This document shows positions 1 through 9,750 of a DNA stretch of 64,000 bases, piece by piece (position 1 is the stretch's first letter; every line of letters starts with the position of its first letter). Where the stretch lies: contig CM023457.1 in assembly GCA_013339765.2 (NCBI GenBank), positions 55,515,745 to 55,579,744 on the forward strand. The letters run 5' to 3'. Both the position numbers and the translations under genes were made by a program. The notes beneath the pieces were generated by a model. The model had not been told where the DNA came from and did no database searches. It saw nothing but the letters and a program-made list of their open reading frames with translations. The DNA is from Haemaphysalis longicornis (Eukaryota > Arthropoda > Arachnida > Ixodida > Ixodidae).

Positions 1-478
1 GATGCAGCCTGAGCCGGCGCTCCTGGCGCCTCCCCGACACCTGTCGGGCGCTTCCCAACTGGCAGCACCAGAGTGCTCCTGCCCTTCTGGGCTCGTCAAG
101 GCAGGCCCGGCCTCACATTCCATCGTACCCGCTCCTCTGGGGCCCTCCCCACCAAGGCGGCCGGTTCGGCGGCCGTCACTGTGGTCCTAACGAACAAACC
201 TCTGGCGCAATGAGGCCCTTCCGGTCTGTGGAGATGTCGGCCTGCCTGCTGCTTACGCCTGCGGCCTCAGTGCGGCTTACATCTGCTTGCTGTCCTGTGC
301 CCTACCTCCGGTGACTACAAGCGCGCTGGACTGAAGGTGTGTCGTGGACTGTGCGCGCTGCTTCGAGTTGCGGACTTTGCGGACCCTTGTTGACCGGGGG
401 CGAGTGTTATTAATTTTGGGGATGTGTTGTGCTTTTGCTCGGCAAAGCGGTAGGGCTCGGTCTTGAGGAGGGGGGGGT
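1..478 (+). mobile_element. 3' internal end of an LTR retrotransposon (body off left edge)
   Basis: GC-rich sequence directly upstream of the LTR at 479-1025. A reading frame at 2-190 ends at a TAA and is rich in Pro, Ser and Ala; I cannot assign it to a domain, and it may be the polyprotein C-terminus. A purine run (GAGGAGGGGGGG, about 466-477) sits immediately before the LTR, where a polypurine tract that primes plus-strand synthesis is expected. The rest of the element lies outside the window, so the superfamily is undetermined. Confidence 0.5.
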
Positions 479-1025
479 TGTGGGGACCCTTGTTTCCTTA
501 CGACATGTTTCCGCGAGCTGGGTGCCGCCATGGGTAGCCGGCGCGTCACGTAGGTCGTGTCCTCTTCATGACCCCGCGCGACGCGCCGAACCGGCTTGCC
601 GCGAACGTGTGCGGAGGGCGAGGGGGAAGGAGGACCGGTCGTCGCCTTCTCCCTCGCAGCGCCGGGGGAGAAGCCGACCTGCGGGATGCGCGAATCCGCG
701 GGGACTCTGCCGAGAGATTCTGCCCTGATCGGTCGCCTCGGGATGCCTCCCCTGCTCCCGCGGCCGTGATGACGGATATCGAGGTCTGAGCCCAGCGGCT
801 TGAGCAGCGACAGGAGCCACTGCCACTGTCTCCCCGCGAGCGATAGTCGTGTTGTCTGGTATATGCCCTGTATCTGCCAGGCAATAAAGCCTCAATTGCC
901 GGAGCCTGTCTAATGGAGTACAACCCGTGCGTGAGTCTTCGGATTCCGCAGGGCTAGTGTACGGCGCGTAGCGTTCTCTAGCCAAGCTAGCCGGGGTCCT
1001 CTGCTATCCCGTACGTTAGCCCACA
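479..1025 (+). repeat. 3' LTR (547 bp) of an LTR retrotransposon
   Basis: The segment begins TGTGGG and ends CCCACA, a perfect 6-bp terminal inverted repeat of the TG...CA type, and is preceded by a polypurine tract. AATAAA at 883-888 is a plausible polyadenylation signal at the R/U5 border. Position 1026 resumes in a non-LTR reverse-transcriptase sequence, so this LTR element is inserted into the I-clade element that follows. The 5-bp target duplication cannot be checked because the other end is outside the window. Confidence 0.75.
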
Positions 1026-2897
1026 ATGTGCAGGAAAATGGAGTTGGAGTTCTAAGTTGCATCCTTTTTATTGTGAAAATGAATTCTTAGGAAGGCGCTG
1101 CCACCGTCGATTTCCTGTTCAATCTATGTAGACGAAAACACATTGTCTGTCTGTGAGCGCCAGGTCCAGCTTGGTGTTGACAAGCTAGCTGGCTGGGCAA
1201 AAAAAATTTAATTTCAAAATGCAAAGAGGCGTGGGATCCGGCCGGATAAATACAACTCAATGGTGTCTCGATTTCTGTCAAAAAGGAGCACAAGTGACTA
1301 TCCTGAAGGTTCTCTCGCACATTTCTTTTGGCGCTGACAAACAACTTCTTTTACGTGTTTTTACCAGCTTGATAGGCTCACGATTGGACTATGGTAGCGT
1401 TGTTTATGGATCAGCAAGTAAAACATCCCTCAAAATGCTGGACCCAGTGCTCCATCTCGGGCTCCGCCTGGCGTGTGGCGCCTTCCGCACTAGCCCGGTC
1501 GAAAGCCTCTATGTGGAGTGCAACAAATGGAACCTACAACGTCAGCGAGCATACACAGATCTCCTTTATGCCTTTAAAATTTCATCCATGCCACACCATC
1601 CTTTTAAATCAGTTTTTCATGATACATCCATGACTGAACTCCTTTTAAACCGACCATCGTTCTCTGCGCCCTTCTCTTACAGAGTTAGAGAGGAAGTGTC
1701 AGAGCTTGCTGTCTCCTTTTTAGATACAATCCAAAGTTCTCTAACGGATTTTATAGCACCATGGCATCTCCGCCCTGTATCATGCGACACATCTTTCACA
1801 CATGTAGATAAAAACCGAGCTCCCACATGTGCAATTCTGCAGCATTTCTTGTATTTGCAGCAGAAGTACCAATGTTCTGAATTTTATACGGACGCTTCTA
1901 GAACTGCCACCTCTGTGTCCTGCGCGGCGCATGGGCCCGGCCTTAATGTCACTAGAACTCTGAATAGTCATACTAGTATCTTTACGGCAGAGGCTTACGG
2001 TGTACTTCTTGTTGTCAATCATATACTTCAAAGCCACATCCCACAATCCATTATCTATACAGATTCCCTCAGTGTTGTGCGGGCACTGTCGTCGACAATG
2101 CCTTCGAAAAACCACGTTGTCAATCTGATCATCAAGGGTATTATGTACGTGTATGTACGCAAATTTGAACTGGTTCTTTGCTGGGTCCCTGGCCACAGTG
2201 GTATAGCCGGGAACGAAGCAGCGGATCGAATGGCTGCTGCTGCTACACTCTTGAATACAGTAGACATAACCACATTACCCTACACCGACGTGAAACCACA
2301 CATCAGACAACAACTTCGCAAAACATGGCAAACACACTGGAGTGAACAAACAATCAACAAGTTACACGTAATAAAACCTCACTTGGGACCATACACTACC
2401 GACACACGCAATAGATACTCTGAAGTCGCCTTGGCCAGATTACGGATAGGGCACACACATGCAACGCACTCGCACCTGCTCACTGGATCTCCAAGACCTC
2501 TGTGCAGCAGGTGCGGAGAGGCCCTATCCGTAGTGCACATACTAATCACATGCAAGGCACTTCACACAACACGACACAAACACTTCAGAGAACTCTACAG
2601 ACAGTATATCCCACTACATCCATCGCTGTTTCTAGGTGACGATGCCATTGTTTCTGTGAAACGTATGTTTGAGTATTTGTCAGATGTTAAGTTTCCTATC
2701 ACGCATAATCAAATCTGGCCCTATACACCAGCCATCACCATTATCTTTAACTGATTTTACTATGTTCGGTTGACACGTTTTTTTTACCTACCTTTTTGTG
2801 GTAACCACTTCACTTCATTAAATAACCTTTTCTCTGGCGCTCTTTGCCCTTAGTCGGCCTTGCGCCATAAAAAACCCAACCATCATCATCATCATCA
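1026..2897 (+). mobile_element. I-clade-like non-LTR retrotransposon, 3' part
   Basis: Reverse transcriptase thumb, RNase H and C-terminal Cys-His region followed by a short 3' UTR that ends in a (CAT)n tail (2881-2897). Degraded RT sequence is traceable from 1026 in shifting frames; a degenerate active-site region lies near 1110-1200 (YVDE in place of YADD), and a stretch reading DKLAGWAKK follows at about 1180. Left-hand sequence is cut by the LTR insertion at 1025. An I-type tail of CAT/ATC triplets also occurs on the minus-strand copy at 40675-41626. Confidence 0.8.
1219..2754 (+). pseudogene. non-LTR ORF2 C-terminal half: RT thumb + RNase H + Cys-His
   Basis: Longest open stretch of the element at 1026-2897 (about 510 codons); the first ATG is not a biological start because RT sequence precedes it in another frame. 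The thumb region includes LDYGSVVYGSAS. RNase H residues are visible in order: the Asp of FYTDAS, the Glu of TAEAYGVLL, the Asp of IIYTDSLSVV and the Asp of CWVPGHSGIAGNEAADRM. A C-terminal CSRCG..SVVHILITC knuckle follows, then a TGA. RNase H would remove the RNA template during target-primed reverse transcription. The domain order is that of I-clade and relatives; the RT palm is disrupted, so this copy cannot be autonomous. Confidence 0.85.
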
Positions 2898-2899
2898 GT

Positions 2900-3111
2900 T
2901 GTTCACACCCGACGACAGTGCAGAACAGCGCTTGGCGCGCGAGTCGATTGAGGGCTGCGTTGGACAGAACTTGCTTGGCACGACAAACCTGGGCTTCTCT
3001 GCAGCTCTAACTGCTTGCTAATGGTCCAATAAACAATGCTTCAGTTTGGTGGAGTGTGCGGTCCGTTCCCAGCGTGACACCACCTTCGCATCGCAAGACT
3101 CCGATACCACA
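2900..3111 (+). repeat. gypsy-type LTR, possibly 5'-truncated (about 212 bp)
   Basis: Begins TGTTCACACC directly after the CAT tail of the preceding element and ends GATACCACA. AATAAA lies near 3029-3034. The bases following the LTR (TCCTGGTG...) resemble a primer-binding site, and a gypsy gag reading frame starts within 100 bp. No second LTR is seen, so this is the 5' stub of an element whose remainder is gone. Confidence 0.55.
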
Positions 3112-3116
3112 TCCTG

Positions 3117-3418
3117 GTGTTACGAAGCAGACGGCTACAGCCCGTGATACAGCGTGGCACCGACCGAGACATGCTACCATCCTCACCCCCACCCATCATG
3201 TATTCGGGCGCGCTTCATCAGCGAGACCCCCCTAACTTCAATGGAACGGATGACAACGACGTGGAAGAGTGGCTGTTGGAGTACGAACGAGTAAGCACCC
3301 ACCACAGATAGGACGATGGCATGAAGCTTAATAACGTTGACTTTCATTTAGACCACCTAGCCAAGAAGTGGTTCCACAAAAACGCAGCCCCTAGTTCCTT
3401 CGTGCAGTATATAGTTTA
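3117..3418 (+). pseudogene. Ty3/gypsy gag N-terminal stub with in-frame stop
   Basis: One frame reads a gag-like start: PPNFNGTDDNDVEEWL and LEYERVSTHHR, matching the usual gypsy gag pattern (F-x-G ... DVEEWL ... YERVS). The frame then meets TAG at 3309-3311 exactly where gypsy gags normally have Trp, suggesting a TGG to TAG change. It continues as DDGMKLNNVDFHLDHLAKKW until a TAA at 3416-3418. Beyond this no gag, protease or RT remains. Gag would form the retrotransposon capsid. The identification rests on motif resemblance only. Confidence 0.65.
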
Positions 3419-4583
3419 AGGTACAAAATTTTTAGTCCAACATTAGTAAACTGCTACGTACTTATTGGCTGAGCAGAACCAAGGGTTGCAGTTGATTTTT
3501 TTAAGGCGTCTCATGAAACGAGTTCTGAATATTTTTTTTGCTGTCCTCTTGCGCTTCCCTTTTTCACAATGACGGCAGGAAAAAACAAGTAAATTGAGGA
3601 GCTGTCGAAAGCCGTCATGGAAGTACAATATTTGGTACAACATAAGGTGTGGCACAACGGCAATAATTACAAAGAAGCTGTATGTATACATTGAAAGCCG
3701 AATAAAAATGAGCGGGCTTACAACATACATGCTTCCTCCTAAAAAATTGACAGCGTATGAAGCCCTGTATGTGGGGACATTAATGTTTCTTTTTCCGAAA
3801 TGACACTTCTAGCTATGGTGAGTAAATAGAAAAAAAAATTTTTGGATTAAGAAATCTCTACAACGGAAGAGAAATACACACAAGTGAAATGATTGCCGCC
3901 GTATTTTTTGTAAGGCGTGTATTCCGTCATGACTGCCGCTGTATATATATATATATATACACATTGTGATACCTTGCGGCTACAGCTCGTCTGCCACCGA
4001 AGGTAGGAATTGCTAACCATCATCACCACCGGCTTGAGGCCATCACTTCATTCCTTGTACATACTCATCAGCACCGACGATCCCGTTTCATCGTAATTTA
4101 TCAGCAGTATTTCGGCTCGGTCGCCGTCGTGAGTTTTCTTCGGACTCACCTCCAAATAAAGGAGTTACGAATCAAAGGTCTCCCACCTACGGCCTCACAA
4201 ATATATATATATATATTGTAACAAGAAGAGTTAACGCGGCACAACAAAAGTAGATGACGAAGCGCCATTCGCCCAATCGGGTATGCCTTGAGAATTATCG
4301 TGAAGACGACGAAGGTCAAACTGGGACGTTCATGCCCACGATCTCACACCTACTGGACCTGCGCTCGGCCGTTTCCTTACGGTACGCCTTGAATAAACCC
4401 CCACGATCAACTACTGTCGTGACTGCTATTCCCCTTTCCAAGTGATGCAGGTGCTGTGTACATTAGCGGCGGAACAATATACGGCTGGGCGTAAGCGGGG
4501 CCACAGTACGGAGCCTGTTGGAAGGTGTTCGGAGGCGGCTTGCAACGGCGACAGTAGCGGCGGCAGTAGCGGCAGTAGTAACA
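3419..4583. other. non-coding stretch with short (TA)n runs
   Basis: No supported gene. Perfect TA runs lie at 3941-3960 and about 4201-4216. A segment near 4217-4441 begins TGTAACAAG and carries AATAAA near 4391; it could be part of another LTR, but its borders cannot be fixed. CAG/CGG-rich triplet sequence occupies about 4540-4583. Confidence 0.5.
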
Positions 4584-5575
4584 TGTTACGTGGCGGCAGG
4601 ATAGAGGAAATAAATCATGGAAGATGCGAGTGATGTATTCACACTATATACACCATGTAGACGATGAGGAAGCCCGCCCAGCTAGGCCTTCTTCTTCTTC
4701 AGAGGTTGGGCCGATAGCTCTCGTATTTTTCCCGCGACACATCGTCGAAAGCGACCGTCGTGGTCGCTGTACGGAACATCTGTAATATGTTTTGGGAAAG
4801 TGCGGGGTAATCCCCAATATGGCCCCAGCTTCGCTTCGTCCCAGCAGCTGAACACCACTCAAAGGCTCTTGGATCGCGTCGGCCCGCCCCAGCCCCTGTC
4901 AGCCATGGACGCACCATTCTCCAGCCCCGTGTCCCCAGCCTGTGACTTGCCGAGACCAAACGACGTGACCAGCCGCGATCTGAACAGAAGACGACACCAT
5001 TCCCCTGCCCTGCTTCCCCTGCTTCACTGCGTCGGCGGACATTGCTCTTTTGGCGCCAGTGCTCATCAAGACGAATCATCACCCGCCGCGGTGGCTCAGT
5101 GGCTAAGGCGTTGCGCTGCTGAGCACGAGGCCGCGGGTTCAATTCCCGGCCACGGCGGCCGCTTTTCTGATGGAGGCGAAAAGCAAAAACGCCCGTGTGT
5201 ACGAGATTTCGGCGCACGTTAAAGATCCCCAGGGGGTCAAAATTAATCCGGAGCCCTCCACTACGGCGCGCCTCATCGCCTGCGCTGCGTCGGCGCGTTA
5301 AACCCTACAATCAATGAATCAATCAAGACGAATCATCCTCATCAGTGGCGGCGAGGACTCCCTTTTTCCTCTCATCGCGCATCGTCACCGCATGTGTACA
5401 TCTGTACGGAACAGCCCGGGGATGATGATGGTTATACTCAGACGACAGTGGCGATGAGTTTGGATGGGTAGAAGGAACAGAGGGATAGACCCGCCGTGTT
5501 CCACACTGGATATAACAGTGGTCATGTCGCTTCCACGGATAAATATCACAGCAGTACATTCCCAATGCCCACACA
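4584..5575 (-). repeat. gypsy 3' LTR (minus strand), carrying a SINE
   Basis: On the minus strand the LTR starts TGTGTGGGC at 5575, immediately after a purine tract (GCGGGAGGAAA), and ends CCACGTAACA at 4584. It lies directly downstream of the minus-strand integrase at 5617-6595. Without the SINE and its duplication the LTR is about 735 bp. The ends have the canonical TG...CA form; the lower border rests on the similarity of CCACGTAACA to other gypsy LTR ends in the window (CCACGTTACA at 39754 and 40569). Confidence 0.6.
5081..5321 (+). repeat. Ruka-like tRNA-derived SINE, full length, with TSD
   Basis: The head contains a Pol III A-box (GTGGCTCAGTGGCTAAGG) and a B-box (GGTTCAATTCC). The conserved body (ACGTTAAAGATCCCCAGG ... 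GCGCGTTAAACCC) ends in an AATCAATCA tail. A 16-bp direct repeat, ATCAAGACGAATCATC, flanks it at 5065-5080 and 5322-5337 (the first bases overlap the tail). The SINE is inserted in the gypsy LTR at 4584-5575 and is therefore younger than it. The family resembles Ruka of ixodid ticks. Confidence 0.9.
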
Positions 5576-5616
5576 TTTCCTCCCGCTGCTGAAGGCGGCC
5601 GCCGGGCCGTACAGGG

Positions 5617-6595
5617 TTAGAGCTGGCGATCGGTGAACGGTTTTAACCGTGAAACGTGCACTATTTCAGTTCCACGTCGCCGACGGTCCGGTGAAGTATC
5701 CACTGGAGACACGCGATAATTAACTGGCGAGGTCTGTTCGATGATAACGTAGGGGCCCAGGTTGCGGTGAAGAAACTTTTCGCAGAGTCCTGGAGTACGA
5801 ACAGGGGTCCAAAGAAGGACCTCGTCCCCTTTGGAAAATTGAACGGAGCGGTGTGATGAGTCGTACCGGGCCTTCCGCTCTTGCTGGCTGGATTTGGTGC
5901 GGTCTCTGGCCACACGTCGACAGTGAGCGATCCGTTGGGTGAACTGATCGTTAAAAGGCGAAATAGCGGGAAACGAAGCCGAGAAAAAGGCGGTGTGCAG
6001 AGCGAAAGAGGGGGGACGGCCGTAAGCAAGAAAGAAGGGCGAGTAACCAATGGTGCGCTGGACAGCTGAATTATATGCGAATGTCACGAAAAGTAGGGTG
6101 ATGTCCCAGTTGCTGTGGTCCGGGCTGACGTACATCGAGATCATGTCGGACAGAGTGCGGTGGAAGCGCTTGGTGAGTCCCTTCGTCTGGGGATGGTAAC
6201 TAGAAGAGGTTTTATGGACGGTGGCGGCAGGCCGAAGCACTTCCGCAAGGACGTGGGAAAGAAATGTTCTGCCACAGTTAATCAGCAGAACCAGAGGTGC
6301 CCCATGCCGCAGGATGATACTGCGTAATACAAATTCAGCGACTTCTTGAGCACTACCACATGGAAGGGGAGCAGTCTCAACGTATCGAGTCAAATGATCC
6401 ACAGCCGTTACAATCCTGCGGAAACCATCAAATGTTGAAGGCAAGGGCCCGTACAAGTCTATGCCTACGGCTTCCAAGGGAGCGTAGGGGCATGGAACTG
6501 GTTGAAGCAAACCGGCAGGGGGGGACGCCGATCGCTTGCGGTGCTGGCACGAATCACAAGAGGCCACGTATAGTGCGACACGTAATGTTGTTTTT
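5617..6595 (-). pseudogene. Ty3/gypsy integrase, catalytically dead, 5'-truncated
   Basis: About 325 codons covering the end of the His/Cys zinc-binding domain (CDSCQHRK), the integrase core and a C-terminal chromodomain-like tail (DEVLLW...GPYVIIEQ). Integrase joins retroelement cDNA to host DNA. The core starts with GIDLYGPL, keeping the first Asp. Where the family has Ser-Asp-x-Gly, this copy reads INCGRTFLS, so the second catalytic Asp is Asn. Where the Glu is expected (YHPQTKGLTKRFHRTL) there is Lys. Two of three DDE residues are lost although the frame is open, pointing to decay without selection. Upstream RT/RNase H is absent: near 6595 the sequence switches to an L1-like endonuclease. 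Confidence 0.85.
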
Positions 6596-6599
6596 CTTT

Positions 6600-7400
6600 T
6601 CAAAAGCCATCACTGTAACCTCTTCAATTGCCGTGACTTCCACTTCTTGCTTAAATATTTCCCACCGTGCGAGCAATGGCAGATCATAGGGATTTCTTGC
6701 ATTTTGCATAATTTGTGGCACACGATGTAAAAAGGGCTGATGGGATAGTAAAGAGTTATTAAATTTCCACAATTCCCAAATCAGGCGATGAGTCCGACAC
6801 TGTTGGTTACCATGCGCAGCAGATACAAGGCAATGGTGGCTAAAAAATACCGGATGAACAGAGTAGCTATGGACACATGGTAGAGAATCTAACGAAACAT
6901 AAATACGGTCTAGCTTAGCGTGAGAGGCCCCCTGAAAATGTGTAAAACGATTTTGCAGTCGGACATTTTCTCCAATGTCATAAAGGTGAAAGTCACAAGC
7001 AATGTTTTACAATGTTATAGCGCTAAAGTCCGATCGTTGGTGCTCACATGACCTGTCACTCGCGTTACACACACAGTTAAAGTCCCCTAAGACCATTAGG
7101 TGCCGGTCAGTACGCAGGTGACTCTGTATTGACAGGAAATGTTCGTCGCGTACACGAGGTTGAGACGGTGCATAAACGACAAGAAACCTCCATGTCTGTC
7201 CCGCGATCATTAGGTCACATACGATAAGGCGTCCCTCCCGATCAGTGGATACAAATTCCACACAGCATTGGAGGTGCTTATTCAGAAAGAGCATGCACCC
7301 AGCAGATAACCCTTTGGCGCGGCTAAATCCGGGACAGGAGCGAGTGCTACGAACGCGCTTTATGTCCTTGAATCATTCAAAGTAGGTCAAGAAGCTACTG
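6600..7400 (-). pseudogene. L1/Tx1-like non-LTR endonuclease fragment
   Basis: Minus-strand AP-endonuclease remnant read in several frames. Visible blocks are FLVVYAPSQPR, LGDFNCVCNASDRS (the catalytic GDFN motif), DRIYVS and, after an interruption, WKFNNSLLSHQPFL. The GDFN block followed by an LWKFNNSLL-type linker is typical of L1/Tx1-group elements. The endonuclease nicks the genomic target for reverse transcription. No RT follows: the element is cut at about 6595 by the gypsy fragment. The upstream edge near 7400 is uncertain. Confidence 0.65.
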
Positions 7401-7829
7401 ATACAGCGAAGGCACGCGAAGCTCAAGGTCAACGGCAACGACGAACTGAAAACTTTAGATGAGGTTCCAAAAAGGGTTTTAAAACCAAAGGGGTTTTTTG
7501 TTTATCACGCTCTCATATGTTCAGATTTGGTCTCAGACGTGGCGTTCATTTTGCTGTCGTTCGAAACTGGAGTGCAAGCATTTATAGCAATGAATGACGG
7601 GCAAAGGCATGACATATCCTGCAGTAAAAACAATCGAAACAATAGTACCAAATAGTCAGTTCACCCTCTATCTTTTTTTAAGCTGACTACTGTATTGGTC
7701 CCCTACCCTCTGCTGCCGGGCTGTTCGTCTTCCTGTGCATAGGAGGCTCGAGCTCGAGAAAGAAGATGAAGACGACCCGCTTTCTATGGTCTCAGTAGGA
7801 ATAGTTTCTCCCACAATTATTTTCGCTTG
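7401..7829. other. no gene seen
   Basis: Unique-looking AT-moderate sequence between the L1-like fragment and the I-like element. No motif, tRNA box or repeat could be supported. Confidence 0.4.
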
Positions 7830-8067
7830 GTGCACCTTTTTCCCCAGTGCGGCATACTACAGAAGATCAAGCGAAACTGGTAGATACTTCACTTTTGACT
7901 GTGAGTGACTTTTTCACCTCTTTACGACCACCCAAAGTACACCGACAATCGGCGGCCGCGTTAAGCCTAACGCCAACCAAGGCCGCGGTAGGTGTGAGAG
8001 CCCGCCGCACCGCCCCGCCGGCGGCCCCGACAAAGTGCGAGACGCTGGAGAGCGACGACAATTCGAA

Positions 8068-9281
8068 ATGGCAAACTCGGATAAACGAAAATTTCCAGTG
8101 GTGGCGCCGCCGCATCAAAACAACGCAACTGGCCAGCCTGCAAAAGATTCCTCCAACGTGGCCGACGACGACGACTACGTTGTGGGCTGGATACAGGCCC
8201 TCAGTCGTAGAGAGAAGCAAAGACTGAAGAAAGATAAGAAAGCCAAGCAAACCTTGGAACGAACAATAAGACATTGAAGCCCGGCAAGTCCGTCCCACAT
8301 CGGAAAACAAAAAACAGCGTCCTCCGTGTCGACGGCTCCCGCCTCTTTTTAGAAGACATCAAAATCATAATGAAACCTCTAAAAGGCATAACGCTAAAGG
8401 TCTACACCACCTTTTAAATCACAAAAGCCATCATACAAGCGTGCGAACGTGCAGGACAATATCTCCACCTCTTCCTGGTCCGTCCGCATCTTGGCTCAAA
8501 TATCATTGTAATGAGCACACCGGGCATACAAGCAGCCAAAGCCTTGCGAAAAATCACTCGCATCACGATAAGAGGCGCCTCACATGAAGTCGTCACGTAC
8601 GTTGCCTTCTCGGAGGACGAAGTCAAAGGAGTTGCCCATGGCTTTCCAGAAAACACCACCCCGGCTGAACTCATGAATGGCATACGGGTCCGCAGTCTCA
8701 ACAGCAATATACTACAAGCCCGCATGCTCGGAAGCTCCAAAACAGCACTCATCACCTTTAAAAGAAACACAGTGCCATGAGCGGTGTATTTATACGGCGG
8801 GGAAATGCCCTGCCTTCTCTACAGACCAACACGGCAGGTATGTCACATATTCATGACCACCTGACACCAGTCAGACGTGTGCCCTACACAGGCAAGCAGG
8901 AAGGGTTCTACGTGGGGAACCAGTGACCCTAGGGACGGGCATTACTGCCAACCGAAGTGCGTGCTGTGTAACGCAGCACACATCACTTCTTCGAGAGAAT
9001 GTCCACGAAAACTGAGAAAACCACGTACGCAAGAAGGAAGCCAAAACAAACGCAAATCACGTCCAGATATCACCAAAGAGCATAAACAACGTCTTAGACG
9101 GTTCAGCCCCCAATGGCCGAGCCTTGAAGAGGAGAATAGAAAAAGGGACACGTCTCAGTCCAGGACGGAGTACCCGAAAAAACACCACCTCGCCTCAGCA
9201 CTAAACAAAAGGAGGGCAAACCGAAAACATCCAAAATCAAACACAATGACTGCGGAGAACCCACGCTACTACAACAGCTGA
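8068..9281 (+). pseudogene. non-LTR ORF1 (gag-like nucleic-acid chaperone)
   Basis: Starts at an ATG at 8068 in MANSDKRKF... and carries a basic stretch (LSRREKQRLKKDKKAKQ), then a middle region recognisable at 8511-8780 (VMSTPGIQAAKALRKITR, a gag/RRM-like block) in another frame. A C-terminal zinc-knuckle-like piece follows at about 8940-9010 (CVLCNAAHITSSREC) and a Lys/Arg-rich tail. ORF1 proteins coat the retrotransposon RNA. At least two frame changes and several stops separate the blocks. Assignment to an I-like ORF1 comes from position upstream of ORF2 and the knuckle, not from strong sequence identity. Confidence 0.6.
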
Positions 9282-9750
9282 GCTTGTCCAAGGCAGATGC
9301 CTCCCTAGCCACCAACAACACAAAAGTAGACACACATGAGCCTAGACAAGAACAGTTAATTCAGAACCTGAAAGCGCAAACAGAGAAACAAGAAGTTTAG
9401 ATAGCAAACCTCAAGCAACAACTTATGCAGCCTACCAGGGAAAGGGCACCCTCTTGCACGCAGCCCCCGGCCAATACCACTGTCTTTCCCCAAAAGTCAT
9501 CCATCCCAACTACCTCAGCCTACCGTCCCAGAAGTTCTTTTGGAGGATCCGAGTGGCATAGGCCTTTTCTTGACACAATTGTTAGAAATATTAAACAGTC
9601 GTTTCGACACCATTCAGAAACAAATATATGCAGCCAAAACTAGAAATATGGAAGGCAAGCGCAAACTAACAATGCCCGAGCTTCCAAGAAACAAAAAAAT
9701 GCAGATAATAGACCCCAATGCAGACGGCACTGACTTCAGCTCCACTGACG

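Noticed and set aside
546..985. Two Arg/Ser-rich open frames on the minus strand
   Set aside because: They lie wholly within the GC-rich LTR at 479-1025 and overlap each other in different frames.
5090..5160. tRNA gene at the SINE heads (also 25165, 57260, 63830)
   Set aside because: A and B boxes are present, but the sequences are repeated SINE heads with target duplications and no proper acceptor stem; they are not tRNA genes.
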